Shown: positions 52,205-61,174, counted from the stretch's first letter. The stretch is 64,000 bases of DNA from Salipaludibacillus sp047795645 (GCF_047795645.1 NZ_CP181045.1:5126281-5190280), one strand, 5' to 3'. Made by a program: numbers and translations. The notes: a model not told the origin generated them from the letters alone.

Positions 52205-53803
52205 ATGGAATTAAGACACTATCAACAAAAGGCGCGAGAATCCATTCAACAGGAATGGCAAAAAGGAAATACCAAAACACTCCTGGTACTACCTACTGGT
52301 TGCGGTAAGACAATTGTTTTCAGCAAAGTGATAGAAGATCGAGTAAAGAAGGGCGAGCGTGTGCTCGTCCTTGCCCACAGGGGTGAGTTACTGGATCAGG
52401 CAGCAGATAAATTGGAACAATCAACTGGATTAAAATGCGCGACTGAAAAAGCAGAGCAAACGTCATTAGGAAGTTGGTTTCGGGTGGTTGTAGGAAGTGT
52501 TCAAACGTTAATGAGAGAAAAGAGATTGCTAAAATTTCCTAAAGATTTCTTTGACACCATCATCATCGACGAAGCACATCATTGTTTATCTGACAGTTAT
52601 CAAAGAATCTTACATTACTTTAATGCAAATGTTTTAGGCGTTACTGCTACTCCTGACCGTGGAGATATGAAGAATCTAGGAAGTTACTTTGACTCGTTAG
52701 CTTATGAATATTCGTTACCTAAAGCGATTAAGGAAGGTTTCTTGAGTCCGATAAAGGCGTTGACTATACCGCTTAAATTAGATTTAACGGCAGTTAGCCA
52801 ACAAGGTGGCGATTTTAAAACAAGTGATCTAGGGTCAGCATTGGATCCCTATTTAGAGCAAATAGCAGATGAAATGGTTAGGACAGCTCATGATCGTAAA
52901 TCTGTTATCTTTCTTCCATTGGTTAAAACAAGCCAACGATTCAAGGAAATCTTAAATGAAAAAGGCTTTCGTGCTGCAGAGGTAAATGGAGAGTCAAAAG
53001 ACCGCGCAGAGATTTTGGAAGATTTCGACAAAGGTAAATACAACGTGTTGTGCAACTCCATGTTACTGACAGAAGGATGGGATTGCCCGTCAGTAGATTG
53101 CATCGTCGTATTAAGACCAACAAAAGTAAGAAGTTTATATAGCCAAATGGTGGGGCGAGGTACCCGATTGTTTGAAGGAAAAACTGAATTATTATTGCTT
53201 GATTTCTTGTGGCATACGGACCGCCATGAGTTATGTCATCCGTCTCACTTAATTGCAGATAGCGATGATGTGGCCAAAGAAATGACAAAGAAAATTGAAG
53301 AATCTGGCGTGCCTTTGGATTTAGAAGAAGTTCAATCCTCGGCAGAAGAGGATGTCGTTGCTCAACGTGAAGAAGCATTAGCCAAACAACTAGCTGAAAT
53401 GAAGCGACGAAAGCGGAAACTTGTGGATCCGCTACAGTTTGAAATGAGTATCCAAGCTGAAGACTTATCTGGCTATGTTCCTTCCTTTGGGTGGGAAATG
53501 GGACCACCAAGCGAGGATCAAGTGAATAAGCTAGAAAAACTAGGAATTATGCCAGATCAAGTAGACAACGCAGGAAAAGCTTCTAAGATTCTAGATCGAT
53601 TAGATAAGCGTAGAGATGAAGGATTAACAACGCCTAAACAAATTCGATTTCTGGAACAAAGAGGGTTTAATCATGTTGGTAAGTGGTCCTTTGAAGATGG
53701 CAAAAAAATCATTGATCGTATCGCAGCAAATGGATGGAGAACACCACCAGGAATAAACCCTAAAGAATTTAAACCGGAAGGTGAAAACCATGCTGAAGGA
53801 TAA
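52205..53803 (+). CDS. phage superfamily 2 DNA helicase
   Basis: The 532-residue helicase has motif I LPTGCGKTIVF, motif II IIDEAHHC, motif III VTATPDR and motif VI MVGRGTRLF, so both RecA-like domains are complete. The layout is like the SSL2/RAD25 group. The last 150 residues form an extra region. GAGGAGG precedes the ATG. It may unwind phage DNA in replication or recombination. Confidence 0.88.
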   Translation: MELRHYQQKARESIQQEWQKGNTKTLLVLPTGCGKTIVFSKVIEDRVKKGERVLVLAHRGELLDQAADKLEQSTGLKCATEKAEQTSLGSWFRVVVGSVQTLMREKRLLKFPKDFFDTIIIDEAHHCLSDSYQRILHYFNANVLGVTATPDRGDMKNLGSYFDSLAYEYSLPKAIKEGFLSPIKALTIPLKLDLTAVSQQGGDFKTSDLGSALDPYLEQIADEMVRTAHDRKSVIFLPLVKTSQRFKEILNEKGFRAAEVNGESKDRAEILEDFDKGKYNVLCNSMLLTEGWDCPSVDCIVVLRPTKVRSLYSQMVGRGTRLFEGKTELLLLDFLWHTDRHELCHPSHLIADSDDVAKEMTKKIEESGVPLDLEEVQSSAEEDVVAQREEALAKQLAEMKRRKRKLVDPLQFEMSIQAEDLSGYVPSFGWEMGPPSEDQVNKLEKLGIMPDQVDNAGKASKILDRLDKRRDEGLTTPKQIRFLEQRGFNHVGKWSFEDGKKIIDRIAANGWRTPPGINPKEFKPEGENHAEG

Positions 53804-54167
53804 AGAGAAACGAGTCAAGATTCTTAAAACAGTCAGTTACATTCATGATAATCACTGTGAAGGTTGTCAAGACCCTCGGAAGTTTAAGCAAGAAACGGCA
53901 AACAAGACGGGGGGCACTTACGCTTTGAATGTAAATAATCAGTACTGTTCTAATGTTTGTCCGTATGGCCAGAAATTACGTGATGCTGGCAGAATACTAG
54001 AAGGTCACGACGGAGAAAAAAGAATTAGAGAAAAGAAGAGACAGCCCCATATTAGCGCATATCAAACCAGGATTAATAGAGGTATGAAAATTAAAGATAT
54101 CGCTATGGAACTAAACGTCTCTGAACCAACTTTAAAGCGATGGAGAAAAGAGTGGGGTTTACCATGA
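53790..54167 (+). CDS. phage zinc-finger and HTH protein
   Basis: The 125-residue protein starts at ATG 53790, within the end of the helicase gene. It has a Cys cluster (HCEGC, later CSNVCPYG) and a C-terminal helix-turn-helix (MKIKDIAMELNVSEPTLKRW). It resembles the N-terminal part of the next gene product, so the two are paralogues. It is probably a DNA-binding regulator. Confidence 0.72.
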   Translation: MLKDKEKRVKILKTVSYIHDNHCEGCQDPRKFKQETANKTGGTYALNVNNQYCSNVCPYGQKLRDAGRILEGHDGEKRIREKKRQPHISAYQTRINRGMKIKDIAMELNVSEPTLKRWRKEWGLP

Positions 54168-55099
54168 TCCTAGAAGAGAGATTGAAGATCCTTGCTCGTG
54201 TGGATGACATCGTAGATAACCAATGCAAAGGGTGCGAGTTTAATAAACGTGGAGACAACTACTGTAAAAATAAATGTAAGTATGGGAAAGAACTCTTAAA
54301 ACTTGGAAACAAGCTAACTAAAAATTCTAACGTTCGCAGAGTTGCGAAAGAGGCAGATAGACAAGCATTTGTTAAAAAGAAAAAGAAAAAGGAGGCTATG
54401 AAAGTGAATAAAGTAGAAGAGAAATCGACAACGCCTAAACGATCTAAATTGATTAGATCGGCAAAGGTAGACACCACAAAAGGCGAGTATATGAGGTTAA
54501 TCAAAGAAGGTTATCAAAATAAAGAGATTGCTAGTTTGATGGGGATTTCTCCTGTTAAACTGTCTCAGTTAAAAAATAATAAGTGGGGGCTGAATGGGTG
54601 GAATAGGCATAAAAAAGTAGTTTCGTCTGATCCCAGGCAGATCAAAGAGGTTAAAAAACTTTCAGATCCAGACCTTCCAAAAGTTGAAGAAGGTTCACCT
54701 TATGCTCCAGCTTCTAAAGAAGAAAAACTCCACGCTGAAATTATAAGGTTGAAGAAAGAGAACGAAGAGATTGGCAAGATCAGAGTAGAAAATGAAGAAC
54801 TAAGCGAACACATTGAATTACTAAAAGGACAGATACAAGCAAAGGATAGAAGTTTCGTAGAACTCGAAGCCAAATTTAATCATTTGAAAAGAGATGCCAG
54901 TAACCAGATGCCTGCTGCAACAGAGGAAGAAAGAGCCTATGCCTATGAAACGTTGAAAAGCAAGTACAAGCGAAAGCTTGATAATCAAAATATAGCCTTT
55001 GAGGATTTAGAAAATCAATTAGATGAATCGCATAAACGGTTTGATCGACTTGAAGATAGATGCGATGCGTTGCAATATGCATTGAAAATGTTTTTATAG
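54164..55099 (+). CDS. phage zinc-finger protein with HTH and coiled coil
   Basis: The 311-residue protein has an N-terminal Cys cluster (QCKGC, YCKNKCKYG) like the preceding gene, a basic linker, a helix-turn-helix (YQNKEIASLMGISPVKLSQL) and a long coiled coil (about 190-310). It starts inside the previous stop codon (ATGA). It looks like a duplication of the preceding protein with an added oligomerisation domain. Targets are unknown. Confidence 0.7.
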   Translation: MILEERLKILARVDDIVDNQCKGCEFNKRGDNYCKNKCKYGKELLKLGNKLTKNSNVRRVAKEADRQAFVKKKKKKEAMKVNKVEEKSTTPKRSKLIRSAKVDTTKGEYMRLIKEGYQNKEIASLMGISPVKLSQLKNNKWGLNGWNRHKKVVSSDPRQIKEVKKLSDPDLPKVEEGSPYAPASKEEKLHAEIIRLKKENEEIGKIRVENEELSEHIELLKGQIQAKDRSFVELEAKFNHLKRDASNQMPAATEEERAYAYETLKSKYKRKLDNQNIAFEDLENQLDESHKRFDRLEDRCDALQYALKMFL

Positions 55100-55111
55100 G
55101 AGGGTGAGACC

Positions 55112-55504
55112 GTGAAAGAGGCATTAGGAAAAGTGAAAGACAAGCGTACAGGTGTTGAGCTCGATTATATAAACAAAGATGAGAACGGCTTTGAAGTAGT
55201 AATGTGGCATGGAATAAATGGTAAGGCTGAAAAAACGCAATGGGTATCTAACTCTAATTGGCAAGAAATAGACAAGCCGGATCCGCTAACAATAAATGAT
55301 CCTATTAAACCGAATCACTATCACAGTGGAGGGATCGACGTGTTTACGTACCTTGAAGCCAATCTATCAAAGGAAGCTGTGATTGGGTATCACCAAGGAT
55401 CAGCAATCAAGTACATCATTCGTGCCGGCAAAAAGGGAAGTGATTCAGAGGATTTTAAAAAGGCAGCTGCTCACGTGGATAACCTGGTGAGGTTGTCAGA
55501 GTAG
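55112..55504 (+). CDS. DUF3310 phage protein
   Basis: The 130-residue protein ends in a DUF3310 domain: DPIKPNHYHSGGIDVFTYLE, then IKYIIRAGKKG and AAAHVDNLVRL. DUF3310 is a small helical domain found in phage nucleotide-metabolism genes. The N-terminal 60 residues are a separate beta domain. GTG start follows AGGAGGGTG. Confidence 0.78.
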   Translation: MKEALGKVKDKRTGVELDYINKDENGFEVVMWHGINGKAEKTQWVSNSNWQEIDKPDPLTINDPIKPNHYHSGGIDVFTYLEANLSKEAVIGYHQGSAIKYIIRAGKKGSDSEDFKKAAAHVDNLVRLSE

Positions 55505-55527
55505 AGAGAAACTTTGCAGTAAAGGAT

Positions 55528-56298
55528 GTGAGAGCGATTAGTGTTTTTGTACCAGAAGAAATCAAGAGGTTAATTACAGATGGTGCCGTATTCTATGTCT
55601 CTCATTCTGGCGGAAAAGATTCACAAGCCATGTATTCACTTATTAAAAAAGTCATTCCAGATGAACAAATAGTAGTTGTTCATGCGGACTTAGGCGAGGT
55701 TGAGTGGGAAGGTGTTCAAGATCACATTAAGACTTACACAGATCATGAGGTGAATGTGGTTAGAGCAAATAAAACTTTCCTGGGGATGGTTGAAAAACGA
55801 GGAATGTTTCCGAGTGCAGCATATCGGCAATGCACCAGCGATTTAAAACGTGGTCCGATATTCAAATTTATTAGAAATGATCTTAAACAACGTGGAGGAA
55901 CGATCGCTATTAATTGTATGGGATTGAGAGCGCAAGAATCATCATCAAGAGCTAAGAAGAAGGCTTTCTCTTACAACAAAATGCAGAGTGTAAATAAAAG
56001 AGTTACCAGACACGTTTATGACTGGCTACCTATCTTTCAATTTACTACTGAAGAAGTATTTCAAGCTATTTATGATGCTGGTCAAAAACCATTTTGGGCG
56101 TATGAAAAAAATGAAAGGTTAAGTTGTGTTTTTTGCATCATGGGTTGTGTAAATGATTTGAGACATGGGGCAGAACAAAGACCAGAGCTATATAAAAGGT
56201 ATGTCGAACTCGAAAAGAAAATAGGGCACACCATGTTTATGAATGGCAAAGAACCAGTCCCTTTAGAAGAACATGTGGGGGTCAAAGTTAATGCATAG
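55528..56298 (+). CDS. phage PAPS-reductase-like protein (adenine nucleotide alpha hydrolase fold)
   Basis: The 256-residue protein has the PP-loop SHSGGKDSQAM near residue 26, YRQCTSDLKRGP, and the cysteines CVFCIMGC near residue 200. This is the phosphoadenosine phosphosulfate reductase-like family often found in phages. Host sulphate reduction is unlikely to be its job; modification of DNA or RNA is possible, but I cannot say. The GTG start has a weak, close site. Confidence 0.78.
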   Translation: MRAISVFVPEEIKRLITDGAVFYVSHSGGKDSQAMYSLIKKVIPDEQIVVVHADLGEVEWEGVQDHIKTYTDHEVNVVRANKTFLGMVEKRGMFPSAAYRQCTSDLKRGPIFKFIRNDLKQRGGTIAINCMGLRAQESSSRAKKKAFSYNKMQSVNKRVTRHVYDWLPIFQFTTEEVFQAIYDAGQKPFWAYEKNERLSCVFCIMGCVNDLRHGAEQRPELYKRYVELEKKIGHTMFMNGKEPVPLEEHVGVKVNA

Positions 56299-56329
56299 TA
56301 CGAGGATAACCAACAGGAGTTGAAAACCA

Positions 56330-56473
56330 ATGACCAAACGAGAAAAAGGCGATAAATACCGTCCAGTCGTAACCATTCAAAAAATGAAACATGGCGTACC
56401 AACGGTCATATCTGTAAGTGGTGAAACCTATCAATTGCAACATCAAACGCAGATTAAGCGAGGTGGGAAATAA
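56330..56473 (+). CDS. 47-residue phage microprotein
   Basis: A basic beta-rich peptide (KYRPVVTIQKMKHGVPTV, then SGETYQLQHQTQIKRGGK) with a GGAG ribosome site. It ends right at the MazG gene start. Family unknown. Confidence 0.6.
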   Translation: MTKREKGDKYRPVVTIQKMKHGVPTVISVSGETYQLQHQTQIKRGGK

Positions 56474-56785
56474 ATGAGATTAGATGAATTAAAAGAAAAT
56501 ATCTTCGAATGGGCAGAGGATAAAGGGTTAGATCAAGCGCAACCAGAAAAGCAAATGTTGAAGCTTATGGAAGAAGTGGGAGAATTGGCGCAGGGATTGG
56601 CGAAGGGCAACAGAGATCAAGTTATTGACTCTATCGGTGATGTGTTTGTGGTGTTAACGATATTCTCCATGCAGTTAGATTTAGATTTAACAGAGTGCGT
56701 AGAGATTTCTTATGAAGAGATTAGCGATCGCAAAGGTCAGATGATCAATGGAGTGTTTGTTAAAGAGTCTGATATTAATGGCTAA
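56474..56785 (+). CDS. MazG-like nucleotide pyrophosphohydrolase
   Basis: The 103-residue protein has the MazG helix motifs KLMEEVGELAQGLAKG and IDSIGDVFVVLTIFS, with the Glu and Asp residues that bind magnesium. It should hydrolyse NTPs to NMPs and may clean or bias nucleotide pools during replication. AGGTGGG precedes the ATG. Confidence 0.87.
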   Translation: MRLDELKENIFEWAEDKGLDQAQPEKQMLKLMEEVGELAQGLAKGNRDQVIDSIGDVFVVLTIFSMQLDLDLTECVEISYEEISDRKGQMINGVFVKESDING

Positions 56786-56915
56786 ACGGAAGCGCCAACG
56801 TAAATGGACGCTGTTGTACAGGCAAGAAGAAAGGGACAAAGTGACACGTTACGAGCCATTGCATAAGTACGAACTAAAAGCCAGAAAGCGTCAAGGATGG
56901 AAAGTACTATCATGA
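56778..56915 (+). CDS. 45-residue basic phage microprotein
   Basis: MAKRKRQRKWTLLYRQEERD is followed by a second basic stretch. It overlaps the MazG-like gene by eight bases. It may bind nucleic acid; no family is recognised. Confidence 0.55.
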   Translation: MAKRKRQRKWTLLYRQEERDKVTRYEPLHKYELKARKRQGWKVLS

Positions 56916-56943
56916 ATTAACAGAAAGAAAGTGAGGTGATACC

Positions 56944-59154
56944 TTGGAACATAAACTAGATTTAGTAAATTTACTAGATTACGTAGATCCTTCTATGTTG
57001 GACTACCAGGAATGGTTAAATGTTGGAATGGCTTTAAAGCATGAAGGATATACCGCCAGTGATTGGGAAGATTGGAGTAAAAGGGATGGTGCGCGTTATC
57101 GTCCTGGGGAGTGCTTCAAGAAATGGACAGGATTTGAAGGGAACGGCATCACAGGAGCCACTATCACGCAGATGGCGAAAGAGAATGGTTGGTCTCCTAG
57201 ATCATCTCATGAGCTTGATTGGAACGATGAAATAACATATGACGATGATTATGTCGTTATCGATAAAAACTGGATCGAAGGAAAAGAAATCAGCGAGCCT
57301 AAGACTTGGAATCCTGTTAGAGAGTTAACCAGATACTTAGAAACACTTTTCGAAGCTTCAGAGAATGTAGGATATGTGACGGCTACTTGGCAAACAGATG
57401 ACGGTAAATACTTACCTACTAAGGGAAATTGGGATCGAACAGCTGGAGAGTTAATTCAACTATTAAATCAATCCGGTGATGATATCGGAAGTGTACTTGG
57501 AGACTATAATCCAGAGGCAGGAGCATGGATTCGTTTCAATCCTTTAGATGGGAAAGGCGTTAAAAATGAAAATGTAACAGAGTTTAAATACGCTTTAGTA
57601 GAGTCTGACACCATGGAACTTGAAAAGCAAAATGCCATTATGCGAGAGTTGGAGCTCCCGATTGCTGCACTTATCTTTAGCGGCAAGAAGAGTATCCACG
57701 CTATTGTCAAAGTGGATGCAGGTAACTACGAAGAATATCGGAAGCGTGTTGATTATTTATACGACGTTTGTAAAAAGAACGGATTAAACATAGATAGCCA
57801 GAATCGTAATCCTTCCAGGTTATCTCGTATGCCAGGAGTCGAACGTGATGGGAAAAAACAATTCATCATCGATACGAACATCGGTAAGCCGAATTGGGAT
57901 GAATGGCACGAATGGATTGAAGGAATTAACGATGATCTGCCGGATCCGGAAAGCTTAACTGATTACTGGGACAATATGCCGGAGTTAGCGCCACCTTTAA
58001 TCGAAGGATTATTACGCCAAGGTCATAAAATGCTTATGGCAGGACCAAGTAAAGCAGGTAAGTCTTTTGCTTTGATTGAATTGTGTATTGCGATTGCGGA
58101 AGGAAAGAAGTGGATCAGTTGGCAATGTACAAAAGGAAAAGTATTATACGTCAACTTGGAGCTAGATCGTGCCAGCGCCTTACATCGATTTAAAGATGTA
58201 TACAACGCTCTTGGATTAGAGCCGAATCATATTGATAACATCGACATTTGGAATTTAAGAGGTAAGACTGTTCCAATGGACAAGCTTGCACCAAAACTAA
58301 TCAGGCGATCATTAAAGAGTAATTATATTGCTGTAGTCATTGATCCGATTTATAAGGTGCTTACAGGTGACGAGAATAGCGCGGATCAGATGGCACACTT
58401 TACGAACCAATTTGACAAGATAGCCACAGAATTAGGCTCTAGCGTTATTTATTGTCACCATCATAGTAAAGGGTCACAAGGTGGCAAGAAGTCAATGGAC
58501 AGATCAAGTGGGTCAGGCGTGTTTGCGAGGGATCCGGATGCATTAATGGATTTAGTTGAGTTAGAGATTACAGATGATTTACTGAAGCAACAAGAAGCCG
58601 CTGCAGCTACTGGGATTTATGCTCAAGCCATCAAAAAAGTAAATTTTGATTACTTTGATGAGCATGTCGGACTTGACGATCAACAAAGCGTGTCACAGAT
58701 GAACACTCATGCCAAACGCGCCATACCTCAAGACGAGTTGGATAAGGTCGAATCTGAGATAAATCAAGCTATTAAGAAGGTACGTATCAGGTCAGCATGG
58801 CGCATTGAAGGTACGTTGCGAGAGTATCCAAAGTTTGACGCTGTGAACATGTGGTTTCAATATCCTGTGCATAAGGTGGATGATGTTGGCATCCTTAAAA
58901 ACATCGAACCTGAAGGTGATTCGCCACCGTGGAAAAAGAACTTCACGAAGAAGAAGAGTCCAGAAGAAAAGAAGAAAGAGCAAAAGGAATCTCTCGAAGT
59001 AGCATTTGAATCTTGCATGATCGATGGGGAAGTGACGCTAGATTCATTATCAGAATTTATGGGAGTAACCCCAAAAACTGTAAGAAATAGAGTGGGTGCT
59101 CACGGAGATTTTTGGATCGATAACGGAGAAGTTGGAAGGAAGCCAGATAAATAG
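56944..59154 (+). CDS. phage primase-helicase
   Basis: The 736-residue protein has an N-terminal PriCT-like region (SMLDYQEWLNVGMALKHEG), an archaeo-eukaryotic primase-like middle part (SGKKSIHAIVKVDAGNYEEY, RNPSRLSRMPG), and a RepA/AAA_25 helicase domain with Walker A MAGPSKAGKSFA, Walker B AVVIDPIYKV and YCHHHSKGSQ. The last 100 residues include a helix-turn-helix (MGVTPKTVRNR), which could recognise the iteron-like array that begins exactly at its stop codon. TTG start follows GAGGTGAT. Confidence 0.88.
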   Translation: MEHKLDLVNLLDYVDPSMLDYQEWLNVGMALKHEGYTASDWEDWSKRDGARYRPGECFKKWTGFEGNGITGATITQMAKENGWSPRSSHELDWNDEITYDDDYVVIDKNWIEGKEISEPKTWNPVRELTRYLETLFEASENVGYVTATWQTDDGKYLPTKGNWDRTAGELIQLLNQSGDDIGSVLGDYNPEAGAWIRFNPLDGKGVKNENVTEFKYALVESDTMELEKQNAIMRELELPIAALIFSGKKSIHAIVKVDAGNYEEYRKRVDYLYDVCKKNGLNIDSQNRNPSRLSRMPGVERDGKKQFIIDTNIGKPNWDEWHEWIEGINDDLPDPESLTDYWDNMPELAPPLIEGLLRQGHKMLMAGPSKAGKSFALIELCIAIAEGKKWISWQCTKGKVLYVNLELDRASALHRFKDVYNALGLEPNHIDNIDIWNLRGKTVPMDKLAPKLIRRSLKSNYIAVVIDPIYKVLTGDENSADQMAHFTNQFDKIATELGSSVIYCHHHSKGSQGGKKSMDRSSGSGVFARDPDALMDLVELEITDDLLKQQEAAAATGIYAQAIKKVNFDYFDEHVGLDDQQSVSQMNTHAKRAIPQDELDKVESEINQAIKKVRIRSAWRIEGTLREYPKFDAVNMWFQYPVHKVDDVGILKNIEPEGDSPPWKKNFTKKKSPEEKKKEQKESLEVAFESCMIDGEVTLDSLSEFMGVTPKTVRNRVGAHGDFWIDNGEVGRKPDK

Positions 59155-59325
59155 GGAAGGGAAATGGTCGAGAAAATTTCCTTTCCCTTCCGAGGGAAAA
59201 AGTCGAAGTTTTTCCTTTCCTTTCACAGGGAAATTCTCGATGATTTTCCCTTTCCCTCAAATCGGGAAAAAGTCGAGTAATTTTCGAGAATTTCACAGGG
59301 AAAGGAAACCCTATACTAAAGTATA
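59154..59325. repeat. iteron-like array, candidate phage replication origin
   Basis: GGGAA cores occur at 59154, 59194, 59228, 59264 and 59298, and TCGA cores at 59168, 59203, 59237 and 59273, a period of 34-36 bases in the middle units. In units 2-4 TCGA begins nine bases after GGG. Each unit also has TTTTCC-type complements, so local hairpins are possible. A short palindrome, TATACTAAAGTATA, closes the array near 59312. It lies just after the primase gene, and an AT-rich tract (59410-59456) follows, as in an origin with an unwinding element. ORFs in both directions across it look fortuitous. Confidence 0.65.
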
Positions 59326-59345
59326 TACATTTCCCTTCCCTGTCG

Positions 59346-59408
59346 GTCACAGAGAGAAAAGTGGTGGGCTTGCAGTTGCCCGCCACACACTTCTCTCTTT
59401 TCCGTGAC
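59346..59408. repeat. large imperfect hairpin next to the iteron array
   Basis: GTCAC, AGAGAGAAAAGTG and GGGC on the left pair with GCCC, CACTTCTCTCT-like and GTGAC on the right. The loop is TTGCAGTT. It could be part of the origin, such as a single-strand initiation structure, or a structured RNA. Confidence 0.6.
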
Positions 59409-59470
59409 AATGCAAAATTTCAAAAAATAAAATTCAAAATTAAAATAGAAAAAAATGGAAGGTGAATAAA

Positions 59471-59707
59471 ATGCCAAGAAGGAAAAAATATCCTAAATTA
59501 AGAATAGCGAGAAATATGCCTCCTCTTCATCACGTGTTTCCAGGAGAAAAATATAATCATAAAAATAGTGAGGTTTTGAAATGGCTATCCGAAAGACCAG
59601 CTTTGATTGAATATCTGTTTACACAAGTATCAAATACAAAAGACATTGTTTACAATCCTGAGACAGGTCAATGGCAAGGTGCTGATTACGAGGAGGGAGA
59701 TGAATGA
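59471..59707 (+). CDS. phage hypothetical protein (78 residues)
   Basis: It starts at ATG 59471 behind GGAAGGTG with a basic N-terminus (MPRRKKYPKLRIARNMPPLH) and an acidic C-terminus. No family is recognised. Its stop overlaps the rusA start. Confidence 0.6.
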   Translation: MPRRKKYPKLRIARNMPPLHHVFPGEKYNHKNSEVLKWLSERPALIEYLFTQVSNTKDIVYNPETGQWQGADYEEGDE

Positions 59708-60108
59708 CAACGGAATTTTTTATGCCCTTGAAAAAAATACCGACTGTTACCCATCAGCAAAAACAAGTAACAGTTAAAAACGGGAAACCGATATTTTACG
59801 AACCAGAAGATTTAAAAGTGGCTCGTGCTAAATATATGGCTCACCTTGGCCAACATGTTCCTGAGAAGAAATATTCAAAAGGGCCGTTACGTTTAATCGT
59901 TAAATACTGTTTCCCGATCACGAACGAAAAACATTATGACGGAGAATTTAAAGACACGAAACCTGACAATGGAAATATGAACAAGCTCCTTGAAGATTGC
60001 ATGGAGGATTTAGGATTTTATACAGACGATTGTCAGATTGCAAGTTTAGTTGTTGAGAAGTTTTGGGCTAATATGCCAGGGATCTATATCAAGATTGAGG
60101 CGATCTGA
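59704..60108 (+). CDS. rusA: RusA-family Holliday junction resolvase
   Basis: The 134-residue nuclease has the RusA core DTKPDNGNMNKLLEDCMEDL and FYTDDCQIAS with the metal-binding aspartates. It resolves branched DNA produced during phage replication and recombination. Coupled by ATGA to the preceding gene. Confidence 0.92.
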   Translation: MTTEFFMPLKKIPTVTHQQKQVTVKNGKPIFYEPEDLKVARAKYMAHLGQHVPEKKYSKGPLRLIVKYCFPITNEKHYDGEFKDTKPDNGNMNKLLEDCMEDLGFYTDDCQIASLVVEKFWANMPGIYIKIEAI

Positions 60109-60329
60109 TGGACTATCAAAAATTTTATGCAGAAGTAGCTGAGTGGATAACACAAGTAAATCAAAAGGCTGTTTCTTTAGGGATGAAAAGTCCTGAGTTC
60201 TGGGACTGGGTGACGTCTTCAGCTGATGCTTTCAACAAGAAATATAATAATCCACTCGTCTATAAACAGATGATCATGCTTTGTGATTGGCTACATGATA
60301 TTTACGAGAGTAGCCAAAAAAATGAATGA
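60108..60329 (+). CDS. phage hypothetical protein (73 residues)
   Basis: A helical protein with many aromatic residues (FYAEVAEWITQVNQ, FWDWVTSSADAF). The start overlaps the last base of the rusA stop. Family unknown. Confidence 0.6.
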   Translation: MDYQKFYAEVAEWITQVNQKAVSLGMKSPEFWDWVTSSADAFNKKYNNPLVYKQMIMLCDWLHDIYESSQKNE

Positions 60330-60501
60330 CTGGGATCAGCAGATAGCAGAGTTGAAGCGAAAGCAGGAGATAAAACTTACACCTGAAAAAGAAACCATTC
60401 TAGGTAGGTGCTCCTGTGGGTCTGGAAGATTTAAACATAAAATGCAAAACGGTGACTTGATAAGGATTTGTCACACATGCAGATCAGAGAAAACGTTTTG
60501 A
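60322..60501 (+). CDS. 59-residue zinc-ribbon phage protein
   Basis: Start at ATG 60322 overlaps the previous gene by eight bases. CSCGSGRF and CHTCRSE form a zinc ribbon after a charged helix. It may be a regulator or nucleic-acid-binding factor. Confidence 0.65.
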   Translation: MNDWDQQIAELKRKQEIKLTPEKETILGRCSCGSGRFKHKMQNGDLIRICHTCRSEKTF

Positions 60502-60516
60502 ATGGGAGGTCAAGGA

Positions 60517-61041
60517 ATGAAACTATCAGAAAAACAACTAACGCTAATATCCCAAACCGCTAGCCAGGAAGCGATTAAAGCTTATCGGCAGGACGAGGCT
60601 AAGCGTCAGATAGAGAAACAAGATCAACGACTAAGGAACATAAAGTTACTGCTGCAGAATTACAGGAGTCTTTCTATGCACTGTGAGAATCTTAAACTAG
60701 ATTTAGTCGAATTTGGAGATACCTCGATACATGACTTAGATCTGGACGAGATCAACCTTGAATCAGTAGAGTCAATAAAGAAGAGTAAAAAGGAATCTCT
60801 TGCCATGATTTTGTTTATCAAAGGCAAAATGGACGCCTATAGAAGATCGTGCACCAGCGATGAATTGAAATATTTTCGGGTACTCGAGAAAAAATATCTT
60901 ACAGATCACAAGTATACGACGCGAGAAATAGCAGAATTTGAGAATATAGAAGAACGAACGGTCAGACGATATTTAGAGAAAGCTGTTACTGATCTACCTG
61001 TAATATTCTTTGGTGTCAAAGCCATTAAGTTCGATAAATAA
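60517..61041 (+). CDS. ArpU-like late regulator with sigma-like HTH
   Basis: The 174-residue protein is helical, with a C-terminal helix-turn-helix (YTTREIAEFENIEERTVRRY), like ArpU or sigma region 4 proteins that control late genes in Gram-positive phages. ATG 60517 follows GGGAGG. It precedes the terminase genes, the usual place for such a regulator. Confidence 0.75.
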   Translation: MKLSEKQLTLISQTASQEAIKAYRQDEAKRQIEKQDQRLRNIKLLLQNYRSLSMHCENLKLDLVEFGDTSIHDLDLDEINLESVESIKKSKKESLAMILFIKGKMDAYRRSCTSDELKYFRVLEKKYLTDHKYTTREIAEFENIEERTVRRYLEKAVTDLPVIFFGVKAIKFDK

Positions 61042-61140
61042 AATCTGTCCGAAATCCGTCCACAAACTGTCCGTATTTACATGTTAAGATGATAGTGTGT
61101 TAAAAATATCTAGTTAGAACGACTAGATCAGTCTACTCAT

Positions 61141-61174
61141 AAAGGCACTCACTACGTATCGTGTGGGTGCCTTT
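61141..61174 (+). terminator. terminator after the ArpU-like gene
   Basis: AAAGGCACTCAC and GTGGGTGCCTTT pair with a wobble around an 8-10-base loop. Confidence 0.75.

Noticed and set aside
52941..53510. 189-codon minus-strand ORF within the helicase gene
   Set aside because: It is the shadow of a well-conserved helicase frame and has no ribosome site.
59057..59410. Overlapping ORFs on both strands across the iteron array (117 codons minus, 103 codons plus)
   Set aside because: Composition follows the DNA repeats (Phe-Pro and Lys-rich periodicity), there is no ribosome site, and one lies over the primase end. They are by-products of the repeats.
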